The notes below the pieces were generated by a model. It did no database searches, was not told where the DNA came from, and saw only the letters and a program-made list of their open reading frames with translations. Shown in pieces: positions 12,225 to 20,264 of a stretch of 64,000 nt of DNA. The stretch is from Simonsiella sp051414845 (GTDB taxonomy: Bacteria; Pseudomonadota; Gammaproteobacteria; Burkholderiales; Neisseriaceae): positions 2,108,001 through 2,172,000 of the forward strand of contig CP183313.1 in NCBI GenBank assembly GCA_051414845.1, in the 5' to 3' direction. Every line of letters begins with the position of its first letter. Position 1 is the stretch's first letter. The position numbers and the translations under genes are program-made.

Positions 12225-12262
12225 TTTTCAGGCTGCTTTTGTATGGAAAGCAACCTGAAAAG
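12225..12262 (-). terminator. Hairpin of degenerate, inverted uptake sequences
   Basis: On the coding strand, TTTTCAGGTTGC and GCAGCCTGAAAA face each other and form a stem. The kdsD remnant stops inside it, so the reading frame appears to have been cut off by this repeat. Confidence 0.6.
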
Positions 12263-13110
12263 CCAATTTGTCGGGCACGATGGTAGTGGGACTGAGTTTC
12301 ATCACGTCATCAACGGTTAAATTGGCGAACTTGTCGTACGTTTCAAACAAGCGACGCAAATCGCCATTCGTCAAAATCCCTTTCAGGCGGTCTACTTCGT
12401 CCGCCAAGGCAAGCATGCCCAAGCCTTTTTCGCTCATAATCACAACCGCGTTTTTCAGCAATGTTCCCGATACGACAACAGGCAAAAAGTCGCCCGAATG
12501 CATCACATCGCCAACCGTCAGCAACAATCGTCTGCCCAAACTGCCTGCTGGATGGCTCAACGCGAAATCTTCCGATGTGAACTGTCGCGCTTTGAGCAAC
12601 ACAATCGCCAAAGTGTCGCACAAAGCCAACACAGCGGTGCTACTGGAAGTCGGTGCGAGTCCAAGCGGACAAGCTGCTTGCGACATGGCAGCCTGAATGT
12701 GAATGTCGGCGTGTTTTGCCATGCTGGATTGTGGATTGGACGTGATGCAAATCAGCGTGGTGTGTTTGCGTTTGAGCGCGGGGATAATCGCCAAAATCTC
12801 GTCGCTTTCGCCCGAATTGGACAATGCAAGCACAACATCACCGTCCACAATCATGCCTAAATCGCCATGCGCGGCTTCGGCTGGCTGCACAAAAAAAGCA
12901 GTGTTCCAGTAGATGCTAACGTTGCAGCAATTTTATTTCCAATACAACCAAATTTATCCATGCCAGTAACAATAACTCTCCCTTGGCAATGCAATATATA
13001 ATATAGTCAACGACTTGTTTAAAATTATCATCTAAATAATTAGCCACCTGAATAATTACATGAGGCTCAATTAACATTGTATTTTTTGCCCATGAAAGGT
13101 AATTATGCAT
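12228..13110 (-). pseudogene. Remnant of arabinose-5-phosphate isomerase (kdsD/kpsF)
   Basis: The family makes arabinose-5-phosphate from ribulose-5-phosphate, feeding KdsA. Pieces in three frames align in order: YLSWAKNTMLIEPHVIIQVA from 13110, then GRVIVTGMDKFGCIGNKIAA around 12910-12990, then PAEAAHGDLGMIVDGDVVLA and the rest of the sugar-isomerase domain from about 12890. At least two frameshifts separate them, one being a lost C in what should read GGAACACCTGC near 12905. The end is also missing: after the first CBS domain (DDVMKLSPTTIVPDKLA) the frame runs into an uptake-sequence hairpin and stops at 12228, removing the second CBS domain. The 5' part is AT-rich like the next three genes and the 3' part GC-richer, so it may be a hybrid of two paralogues. 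Confidence 0.8.
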
Positions 13111-13119
13111 AAATAACTT

Positions 13120-13797
13120 TCAACCCTCTAAATTATTAATCTTGCTTTTCAATTCAGTAATTTGCTCTATCGCTAATTCAATATTATCAAATTGAATTTC
13201 TTTCAACTCTTTTAATTCTAAATCCCACCATTTTAATTTTAATAATTGTTCAATTTGTTGTTCAGCAAACCGATAACGAATAACTTTCGCTGGAACTCCT
13301 CCTACAATAGAGTAAGGAGGAACATCTTTTGTTACAACACTTCCAGCTGCAATCACAGCACCATCACCAATTTTAACTCCTGAAACAATACATACTTTTG
13401 CACCAATCCACACATCATTACCAATAATTGTTGGTTCATGAAAAGTCCAAGGAACTCTAACGATTTTATCGTAATTAATACTACGATTAAATAACGTATT
13501 CGCAACACAAAACGGATGGGTTGATAAATAATCAACAGGATGTTTTGCTAATCCAATTTCTACATTTCTACCAATAGAAACAAAACGTCCTATAGTAGTG
13601 CCTGTATAAATAACATCATTGACATTAGCATTAAAATATTTACCTAAAGAAACCCCTCCGTAAATAGTACAATAATCAGCTATATCAATAGGCATTTCAA
13701 AACGTACACTTGCCGCAAGCCAAGCTGTTTCAGCAATTCTTCCACCTTGTTTATAAACTTGCTTTTTATCTGTTTCTTTCATCTGAATATAAGTCAT
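13120..13797 (-). CDS. CatB-like O-acetyltransferase (left-handed beta-helix)
   Basis: The 225 residues contain hexapeptide-repeat sequence typical of xenobiotic/CatB-type acetyltransferases: TGTTIGRFVSIGRNVEIGLA, then IIGNDVWIGAKVCIVSGVKI and GDGAVIAAGSVVTKDVPPYS, ending with the family phrase IVGGVPAKVIRYRF near residue 180. The likely catalytic His is in LAKHPVDYLSTHPF near residues 84-97. A short coiled segment (QITELKSKINNLEG) ends the protein. It would transfer acetyl groups from acetyl-CoA to a sugar. It overlaps the upstream gene by four bases and sits in an AT-rich cluster of glycan genes, so O-acetylation of a surface polysaccharide is the most plausible role. Confidence 0.85.
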   Translation of the reverse strand: MTYIQMKETDKKQVYKQGGRIAETAWLAASVRFEMPIDIADYCTIYGGVSLGKYFNANVNDVIYTGTTIGRFVSIGRNVEIGLAKHPVDYLSTHPFCVANTLFNRSINYDKIVRVPWTFHEPTIIGNDVWIGAKVCIVSGVKIGDGAVIAAGSVVTKDVPPYSIVGGVPAKVIRYRFAEQQIEQLLKLKWWDLELKELKEIQFDNIELAIEQITELKSKINNLEG

Positions 13798-15425
13798 ATT
13801 TTTTCCTTAGGAAAAAAATATTTTAACGGTCTTAATAATGAATATTTAGATTGAGCAAAAAATAATCTTGGATTTCTTTGGAATTTCTTCCATTTTCTCT
13901 GCGTAGAAGTTTCAAAAACTATATCATTATTAATTATTTTTTTAGCACTTTCCGTACCAACAATAGGTTGGATAATAGTTTCTATTTTTTGCGTATCATT
14001 CGATTCTTTAACAACATGGGCAGGCAATTTTTTTTCTGTAGAAACAAGATTTTTAGTAACTTTTGGCTCTACTAATGAAACAACAGAAAGTTTTTTAAAT
14101 CTCTCTTTTAATACTGGAACTCCTGAGTCAAATACCGAAATTGTATGCTTTTGTAATAACACGGTTAAAAATTCCTCTACCTTCTCATATTCACTCAAGC
14201 TAAGAAGCTGTTTTAAATTATTATTTTTTAAATCCTCTACTAGTTTCGCTATTTGATTAATTGAATAATCATAAGTAAAGCCTTTTTTTCCAAAAAAAGC
14301 ATTTCCCAATTGAATAGTTTTAAAACCTTCAAAAGCAGCTTCAATTAAACCTTGAGAACATAAACTAATAATATGATTTGATTGGTGAAATAATTCTTTA
14401 ATAGAGTAATTATCAACAATATGAACTAATTTTTTTTGTTCACTAGGTAAATTGTTGACAAAATTTTCCATAATATTTTTTGTCAGATGGATTTTAATAT
14501 TATTTTTCTCATTTTCCCAAGGATGAGTTTTTAAAACTACATTGAATCCAACTTGTGTCAATGCTGAAATTAATTCTTTATAAATTTTAATAGAAGAAAT
14601 TCCCAATCCATTTATTTCCAACAATGAAAAATCATTAACTACTTGTCCAATAATAGTTACCACTGGTGCATTAGTACTAAACACAAATGGTTCACACCCA
14701 ACAGGTTGCACAACATTTTTATTTTTCATCAACAGCATCTTATTGATAGCTTTAATTCGCTCATTATATGGATGATTAACATTTTCTAACTGTCGCATCC
14801 ATTTGTTATAAACCGCTTTATGCATAACATCAGATCGGTTTGCAATAGGAGAATACCTCTCTTCACAATAGTATTCATTACCTGTAAATAAGCTCTCCAT
14901 TATCATCACTTTAGTAGGTTTAAATTTTAAAATTTCAATTAAAGCTCGCTGATAGATTAAACTTCCTGAAAAAATACAACAAAAATCATATTGAGGTGAA
15001 TCAATGATTTTTTGATTCCAAAATGCTAGCCAATACCAAGCTGCAGCCATATTTTGTAATAATAACGCGCGATTATATTTGAATAATTTATTGAAAATAT
15101 CACTTAGCGTATTTGGATAATTATCATCAAACCAAATTTCTTGCACTGAAACTAAGGATAACAATTCAGCACGACATACATGAAATAATGAAATATCACA
15201 TATTTTATAATCAAATAATGCTTCAGATGATAATTTAGATAGTATGTCAATTTTTTCATTCAAAATATGTAATTTACTATCATAATTTCCATATAATGAC
15301 CACCAATCTTTATGCTTATTTTCAAATGTAATATTAGGCTTAGTTTGTTCAACAAATTTAAAAAATGATGCAAAATTTTTTTTATTAATATGTAAAGAGT
15401 CCGCTACTAAAATTGATATAGACAT
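13794..15425 (-). CDS. Putative capsule/surface-polysaccharide biosynthesis protein
   Basis: The start chosen is ATG 15423-15425 (MSISILVADSLH), which shares a base with the stop of the upstream glycosyltransferase (TAATG) and is preceded by GGGAGA. The protein is about 543 residues. A central GT-B-like half has VVLKTHPWENEKNNIKIHLT and then SLCSQGLIEAAFEGFKTIQL with LGNAFFGKKGFTYDY, which resembles the C-terminal signature of KpsC/KpsS (capsule_synth) proteins: a conserved S-x-G-x2-EA followed by G-x-(A/P)-F/Y-x3-G-T. The last 80 residues are basic and low in complexity, ending PLKYFFPKEKI. The DNA is markedly AT-rich. A role as glycosyl- or KDO-transferase is inferred, not shown. Confidence 0.65.
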   Translation of the reverse strand: MSISILVADSLHINKKNFASFFKFVEQTKPNITFENKHKDWWSLYGNYDSKLHILNEKIDILSKLSSEALFDYKICDISLFHVCRAELLSLVSVQEIWFDDNYPNTLSDIFNKLFKYNRALLLQNMAAAWYWLAFWNQKIIDSPQYDFCCIFSGSLIYQRALIEILKFKPTKVMIMESLFTGNEYYCEERYSPIANRSDVMHKAVYNKWMRQLENVNHPYNERIKAINKMLLMKNKNVVQPVGCEPFVFSTNAPVVTIIGQVVNDFSLLEINGLGISSIKIYKELISALTQVGFNVVLKTHPWENEKNNIKIHLTKNIMENFVNNLPSEQKKLVHIVDNYSIKELFHQSNHIISLCSQGLIEAAFEGFKTIQLGNAFFGKKGFTYDYSINQIAKLVEDLKNNNLKQLLSLSEYEKVEEFLTVLLQKHTISVFDSGVPVLKERFKKLSVVSLVEPKVTKNLVSTEKKLPAHVVKESNDTQKIETIIQPIVGTESAKKIINNDIVFETSTQRKWKKFQRNPRLFFAQSKYSLLRPLKYFFPKEKI

Positions 15426-16378
15426 TATTGTTCTCCCTGAATAATTTTCCAATATAATTCAATATTCCTTTTTATACATTCTTCCCAAGTAATCGCTAAA
15501 TGTGTGCTATTTAGAGAATTTTTCTTAATATCTACAAATAGCTCAGGTTGATTTAAACAAATTTCTTGGATGCGTTCAGCATCAATATCTGGATTTAACG
15601 TAAGCAATAGCCCATTTTTACCATCCGTAATAACATCTTTTGAAATCCCAATATTTGAAGAGAATATTGGTGTACCTGTTGCTAATGCTTCAGGAATATT
15701 TGCAGGACCTCCCTCATGTGAACTACACATTAGTAATACATCAATTTCATTATAAAAAGCTTGAAATAAGCGATAAGGTAATCTTTCATAAAATTTTGTC
15801 TCAAATCCTAACTCACGAAGAACCAATGCGCTTAATAACCGATCTTTTCCAATAAAAATAAAACGGAAACAATCTGGATCCAGTCTTTTAGCCAATTCAA
15901 ATAAATATGCTTCCCCCTTTACTCTCCTACCATAACGTCTCGAAGCCATACCTAAAGTAATTTTGGAACCTGTTTCTATTCTATTTTCACGAAGCTGTAA
16001 AACTTTTTCATTGTACCCGTGTGGAATTACTACACAATTATTTTCCTTTAAACCTTGTTCAATCAGGATTTCTTTTTGAGAAGAATTTAAGCATACAATT
16101 TTTGCTGCTTCTTGGTAACGTGGAATAAATCTGTATTTAGAATGCCAAGGATCTGGATCATTCAAATCATGATGAACAGTACACACAGAATTTGATAACA
16201 ATTTACTCTCTAAATGTGGGCGATGATAATGATATATTGCTGCATCTTCTACTGGATTATCAGTTACTACATGTTGAAACTCAGTTGAACCAAATTCAAC
16301 AAAATAATCTAAAATTGATTTAAATATGCCGCTTTGAACATTATTAGACATAACATGATTAACAATGTATTTTTCCAT
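15425..16378 (-). CDS. Glycosyltransferase, GT4-like
   Basis: The 317 residues show a GT-B retaining glycosyltransferase: an N-terminal half with TVHHDLNDPDPWHSKYRFIP and VIPHGYNEKVLQL, then ITLGMASRRYGRRVKGEAYL, and the nucleotide-sugar binding motif CSSHEGGPANIPEALATGTP (E-x7-E) followed by IFSSNIGISKDVITDGKNGL. The length is a little short of the usual 350-380. It is the first gene of an AT-rich block of three overlapping genes. The acceptor and donor cannot be read from sequence. Confidence 0.85.
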   Translation of the reverse strand: MEKYIVNHVMSNNVQSGIFKSILDYFVEFGSTEFQHVVTDNPVEDAAIYHYHRPHLESKLLSNSVCTVHHDLNDPDPWHSKYRFIPRYQEAAKIVCLNSSQKEILIEQGLKENNCVVIPHGYNEKVLQLRENRIETGSKITLGMASRRYGRRVKGEAYLFELAKRLDPDCFRFIFIGKDRLLSALVLRELGFETKFYERLPYRLFQAFYNEIDVLLMCSSHEGGPANIPEALATGTPIFSSNIGISKDVITDGKNGLLLTLNPDIDAERIQEICLNQPELFVDIKKNSLNSTHLAITWEECIKRNIELYWKIIQGEQ

Positions 16379-16411
16379 AAAATATTTTCCATACCATTAA
16401 TATTGTAAAAA

Positions 16412-17278
16412 CTAACTATATTGCTTAAGTACAATAGCAAATTCTTCACCTAATTTCTCATGTTTCAACCCATAAGCCACAGTCGCCTCCAAATACCCCA
16501 ACTTACTCCCACAATCATAGCGTGTACCTTCAAAATGATGCGCTAATAGTTTGTCTTGCTGCATGAGCTTGGCAATTGCGTCCGTGAGTTGAATTTCGCC
16601 ACCTGCGCCGCGTTCTGTGGTGCGTAGCATATCAAAAATAGCAGGATTAAGTACATAGCGACCAACCACAGCTAAATTAGATAGCGCTGCTTCTGGTTTA
16701 GGTTTTTCTACAATTTGTTCTACCCAATTCAACTGTCCTTGTTGCGCCACTTTAACAATACCGTATGAGCTGGTTTCTTCTGGCGCAACTTCTTGCACCG
16801 CAATCACATTCGCGCCTGTTTGTTGATGCAAATCGACTAATTGCTTGGCTGCTGGCGTTTGCGCATCAATCAAATCATCTGCCAAAATCACCACAAACGG
16901 TTCATTGCCTACCACTGACTCAGCACACAAAACTGCATGCCCCAAGCCCAAAGCTTCGGATTGGCGGATATAAATACAGTTTACGCCACTGGGTAAAATG
17001 TTTTGTGCAATATCCAACAATGCTTGCTTTTGCTTCAAAGCCAATTCGTTTTCTAACTCATAAGCTTTGTCAAAATGGTCTTCAATGCTGCGTTTATTGC
17101 GTCCTGTGATGAAAATCAGCTCGGTGCAACCTGCGGCAATCGCTTCTTCAACGGCATATTGAATCAAAGGTTTGTCTACGATGGGTAGCATTTCTTTTGG
17201 GTTGGCTTTGGTAGCTGGTAGAAAACGTGTGCCCATACCTGCAACAGGGAAAACGGCTTTACGAATAGTTTGTTTCAT
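16412..17278 (-). CDS. galU: UTP-glucose-1-phosphate uridylyltransferase
   Basis: GalU makes UDP-glucose from UTP and glucose-1-phosphate, for lipooligosaccharide and other glycans. The 288 residues carry the nucleotidyltransferase signature AVFPVAGMGTRFLPATKANP at 8-27, followed by KEMLPIVDKPLIQYAVEEA. QSEALGLGHAVLCAE is near 105-119 and VVILADDLID near 129-138. IVEKPKPEAALSNLAVVGRY lies further on. It precedes the glycan island on the same strand with about 30 bases between. Confidence 0.96.
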   Translation of the reverse strand: MKQTIRKAVFPVAGMGTRFLPATKANPKEMLPIVDKPLIQYAVEEAIAAGCTELIFITGRNKRSIEDHFDKAYELENELALKQKQALLDIAQNILPSGVNCIYIRQSEALGLGHAVLCAESVVGNEPFVVILADDLIDAQTPAAKQLVDLHQQTGANVIAVQEVAPEETSSYGIVKVAQQGQLNWVEQIVEKPKPEAALSNLAVVGRYVLNPAIFDMLRTTERGAGGEIQLTDAIAKLMQQDKLLAHHFEGTRYDCGSKLGYLEATVAYGLKHEKLGEEFAIVLKQYS

Positions 17279-17304
17279 TCCAATTCTCTCTCTTATTCAT
17301 CAAA

Positions 17305-17811
17305 TTAATAGAATACATTTTGTGGATGATTTTTATAGCGAAATGACCATGGCGCTTCGGCATCGCGTTGATACCACAGACCTAGTCGTTCCATTTTTGC
17401 TTGATTTTCTGCTTGTGCATAACGCTGAAAATCTTGCTTATTTTGTTGTTTACGCGCAATACTGCGATAGTGCCATGCATTGCCTTGCGCGATTTGTTGC
17501 CAATTGATGTCCACGCCGTTTAAAGAAACGCGCGCGACTTCGCGTTGGTATTTATCAACATCAAACACTTCAATTTCTACGGTTTGTCGCGTCAATAATC
17601 GTGCTAATGCTTGGCGGCTTTGCTGTCCACCAGCCTGATTTAATTCGGGTGCGTCAATATAGGCTAAACGAATACGGTATTTTTGTCCGTTTTGGTCTTG
17701 CACGCGAATGGTGTCGCCATCGTGTATCGCAATCACTTTGGCTTGGAAACCATCCACATCGCACGCCAAACTAGGCACCATAGCCAACAGCATTATCCAT
17801 GCCAAAATCAT
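17305..17811 (-). CDS. Secreted thermonuclease-like (SNase) protein
   Basis: The start is taken at MILAWIMLLAMVPSLACDVD, which gives a cleavable signal peptide; a longer frame upstream begins with uptake-sequence-encoded residues (FSGSLK) and is unlikely. The mature part is an SNase domain: AIHDGDTIRVQDQNGQKYRI holds the metal-binding Asp residues, RLAYIDAPELNQ the second catalytic stretch with its Arg, and YQREVARVSLNGVDIN the third. About 168 residues, normal for the single-domain family. It probably degrades nucleic acid in the periplasm or outside the cell. Confidence 0.88.
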   Translation of the reverse strand: MILAWIMLLAMVPSLACDVDGFQAKVIAIHDGDTIRVQDQNGQKYRIRLAYIDAPELNQAGGQQSRQALARLLTRQTVEIEVFDVDKYQREVARVSLNGVDINWQQIAQGNAWHYRSIARKQQNKQDFQRYAQAENQAKMERLGLWYQRDAEAPWSFRYKNHPQNVFY

Positions 17812-17866
17812 ATGCGATGGCGATTGAATCTGAACTGAGCCTGCAAATTTCAGGCTGCCTGAAAAC

Positions 17867-18535
17867 TTATACATGCGGTTTAATCAACTCTATGCCATTG
17901 GCACGCGCCAAAATCAGTAAATCGGCTGGATGTTCGGCAAATAAGCCGTTGTCCACTAAGCCTGTGATTTGATTTAGGGCACGTTCTACTGTTAGCGGTT
18001 GCTCCAGATTCAAGCCTGTTACATCTAAAATATCGTTACCATGCAAGCTCTTATAACCAATACGCAATTCAGGCTGTCCGCCCATTTTCACGAGTTCACG
18101 CGACACCATGGAACGTGCCATCGGAATCACTTCAATCGGTAAAGGAAATTTGCCTAAACGCACTACATATTTGCTTTCGTCGGCGATACAAATAAATTTT
18201 TCTGATAATGCGGCGATGATTTTTTCAGGTAGATGCGCGCCGCCGCCGCCTTTAATCATTTGCAATGTGTGGTTAATTTCATCTGCACCATCGATATAAA
18301 CCGCTAAGCGGCTAACATCGTTGGCTTGAACTTCAGCAATACCATATTGTGCCATTAATTCGCTGGTTTTTTGCGAAGTGGAAACCGCGCCTTTGATTTT
18401 TTTGCCACTTTCGCCTAAAGCTTGAATGAAATAGGCAACGGTGCTGCCGCTACCAATGCCGATGTATTCGTTTTCGGGCACAAATTCTACGGCTTGTTGC
18501 GCCGCTTGTTGTTTCAATTCATTTTGTGTTGCCAT
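17867..18535 (-). CDS. rpiA: Ribose-5-phosphate isomerase A
   Basis: RpiA interconverts ribose-5-phosphate and ribulose-5-phosphate in the pentose phosphate pathway. The start MATQNELKQQAAQQAVEF at 18535 is preferred because GGAG lies 8 bases ahead and it matches the family N-terminus; upstream in-frame ATGs fall in the end of ispF. Motifs seen: IGIGSGSTVAYF at 26-37, VYIDGADEI near 83-91 and MIKGGGGAHLPEKIIAA near 97. The family usually has an Arg in this last motif (LxREK); here it is LPEK, an odd change. The protein is 222 residues, normal length. Confidence 0.94.
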   Translation of the reverse strand: MATQNELKQQAAQQAVEFVPENEYIGIGSGSTVAYFIQALGESGKKIKGAVSTSQKTSELMAQYGIAEVQANDVSRLAVYIDGADEINHTLQMIKGGGGAHLPEKIIAALSEKFICIADESKYVVRLGKFPLPIEVIPMARSMVSRELVKMGGQPELRIGYKSLHGNDILDVTGLNLEQPLTVERALNQITGLVDNGLFAEHPADLLILARANGIELIKPHV

Positions 18536-18566
18536 CTTTTTCTCCATGTTTTCAGTAGTATATTTT

Positions 18567-19046
18567 TCAGGCAGCCTGTAATAACACAATAGCCTGCGCT
18601 TCAATCGCTTCCATGCGCCCAAGATAGCCGAGTTTTTCGTTGGTTTTGCCTTTGACATTTACTGCGTCTATTGACAAACCTAAATCCGCAGCAATATTGG
18701 CGCACATTGCGTCAATGTGTGGGCGCAATTTGGGTTGTTGCGCAATAATCGTGCTATCCACATTGACTACTTTCCAACCTGCTTGTTGCACAGCTTGATA
18801 GGCTGAACGCAATAATTCTCGGCTGTCGGCATCTTTGTTTTCGGCAGCGGTATCAGGAAACAATTTACCAATATCGCCCAACGCCGCCGCGCCCAAAATC
18901 GCGTCGGTAATCGCATGTAATAGGGCGTCGGCATCGGAATGTCCGAGCAAGCCTTTTTCAAATGGAATGGTGACACCACCCAAAATTAAGGGGCGATTTT
19001 CGACCAATTGATGTACATCGTAACCTTGTCCAACGCGTATATTCAT
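18567..19046 (-). CDS. ispF: 2-C-methyl-D-erythritol 2,4-cyclodiphosphate synthase
   Basis: IspF forms the cyclic diphosphate intermediate of the MEP isoprenoid pathway. The 159 residues are complete: GQGYDVHQL at 6-14 gives the metal ligands Asp and His, GHSDADALLHAITDAILGAA near 34-53 the third His, and VNVKGKTNEKLGYLGR near 128-143 the CDP-binding part. The enzyme is a trimer in the cytoplasm. The partner ispD is not in this window. A DNA uptake sequence lies between its stop codon and rpiA. Confidence 0.96.
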   Translation of the reverse strand: MNIRVGQGYDVHQLVENRPLILGGVTIPFEKGLLGHSDADALLHAITDAILGAAALGDIGKLFPDTAAENKDADSRELLRSAYQAVQQAGWKVVNVDSTIIAQQPKLRPHIDAMCANIAADLGLSIDAVNVKGKTNEKLGYLGRMEAIEAQAIVLLQAA

Positions 19047-19299
19047 GTTTCACCTAAATAACTCAATTTATTTCTATTTTATTTTTCAGACTGCCTGAAA
19101 GTAATTGCTTATTATAGACTTTTTTTCAGGCTGCCTTTATTTCTTATAGCAACTTTACTTTTATCTGCAATATTAGCCAATATTTCTGTATTCAGCGGAT
19201 AATTAAAATTTAGCATGCTTTGTTTTTAAGCCACAAAATTAAAGGCGGATTTTATCCGCCTTATTATTTTTCAGGCTGCCTGAGCGCAAGCTGCCTGAA

Positions 19300-19680
19300 T
19301 TATCGCCCTATCCAAATTTTGTTTGCTGCTTCTATCGCGCTTTTATCACTGCTTTGTCCATAATCAAACCACACCAATGTTTGATTATTTCGGTTACATA
19401 TTCGTTGTTCACCATTTTGTTGCCACTGTGCACACCATCGCGTTTTGCCTGTTGCCGTTTGATTCGGTTGTGTATTCCAAATATCTCGATGATTATGCAA
19501 CCACTTTTCCCAAGCTAGGCGACGTTTTTCACCCGCACTTTTAGGAACGGGTAATATAGCTTCGCCAATTTCGTTTTGATAAGCCGTTAAAGCCAAATCT
19601 TTGGCTTCAAATTGTTCTGGTAAACTCTGGCATGCGCTGAGTAAAACCATGATACAAGCAGTGTATTTAATTTTTAGCAT
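19300..19680 (-). CDS. Small putative lipoprotein
   Basis: The start chosen is MLKIKYTACIMVLLSACQSL at 19680, giving a lipoprotein signal with lipobox LLSAC and mature Cys at about residue 16. The mature part of about 110 residues has a Trp-rich C-terminal region (KTRWCAQWQQNGEQRICNRN, then NQTLVWFDYGQ) with two Cys that could pair. I do not recognise the family. It overlaps the upstream membrane-protein gene by 14 bases (19667-19680), so the two are likely cotranscribed. Confidence 0.65.
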   Translation of the reverse strand: MLKIKYTACIMVLLSACQSLPEQFEAKDLALTAYQNEIGEAILPVPKSAGEKRRLAWEKWLHNHRDIWNTQPNQTATGKTRWCAQWQQNGEQRICNRNNQTLVWFDYGQSSDKSAIEAANKIWIGR

Positions 19681-19999
19681 CGGCCTTCTTTGCAACAACT
19701 TGTTGTGCTTTTTCTTGTACTTGCTCGTGAACTTGCTCTTGCAACTGATTGAATTGTTGGCGCAACTTGTTAATCATATATTTAGCTTCAGCGAAACTGG
19801 CTTTCGGATAAACTCGACGATAACAGCGCAATGCAAAAATATCTTGTTGCAATAGCATGAGCAATTTAACGTCTTCAAACGTTTCTTCTGCTTTTGGGTA
19901 ACCCAATTTATGTTCTTGTTTCGCTAATAAGCGGCGAATAATTAATAACATACTGAGAAGAAATACCAGCAACAATAATAAAATAGTCGTTGTAATCAT
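19667..19999 (-). CDS. Small membrane-anchored coiled-coil protein
   Basis: The 110 residues begin with one strong hydrophobic helix (TTTILLLLLVFLLSMLLIIR, residues 3-22) and continue as a soluble, charged region; residues 75-105 (KLRQQFNQLQEQVHEQVQEK) look like a coiled coil. The family was not recognised. Ahead of it an uptake sequence and a 250-base gap separate it from rpoD. Confidence 0.6.
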   Translation of the reverse strand: MITTTILLLLLVFLLSMLLIIRRLLAKQEHKLGYPKAEETFEDVKLLMLLQQDIFALRCYRRVYPKASFAEAKYMINKLRQQFNQLQEQVHEQVQEKAQQVVAKKADAKN

Positions 20000-20219
20000 G
20001 ATGTGTGCGCCTTCAAAAATAATGGGCTTTTAGGCTGCCTGAAAAGTGTGATTAGAGAATTATATCAAAACAACGACTCTATGTCTGATATTTTTAAACA
20101 AATCAATGAGTTTTGTTGCAAAAACTATTTTTACCCTGAGGAAAAATAGACTATCTCATTAGTGGCTAAACGATATCAAAATACACACAAATTAAATTTC
20201 GCAATTATCTCATAGTTAA

Positions 20220-20263
20220 AGGCTACCTGAAAACCAAAAAATGGTTTTCAGGTAGCCTTTTTT
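20220..20263 (-). terminator. Terminator after rpoD made from two inverted AGGCTACCTGAA copies
   Basis: AGGCTACCTGAAAACC and its inverse GGTTTTCAGGTAGCCT form a stem of about 16 bp just past the rpoD stop, with T runs on both sides. It uses the less common TAC form of the uptake sequence. Confidence 0.8.
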
Positions 20264-20264
20264 G

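Noticed and set aside
13120..16378. AT-rich island considered as a prophage or insertion sequence
   Set aside because: No integrase, transposase, phage structural gene or terminal repeats were seen; the genes are glycan-related.
18536..18658. N-terminal extension of RpiA by 41 residues
   Set aside because: It overlaps ispF and contains uptake-sequence codons (RLPEK); the MATQ start has GGAG ahead.
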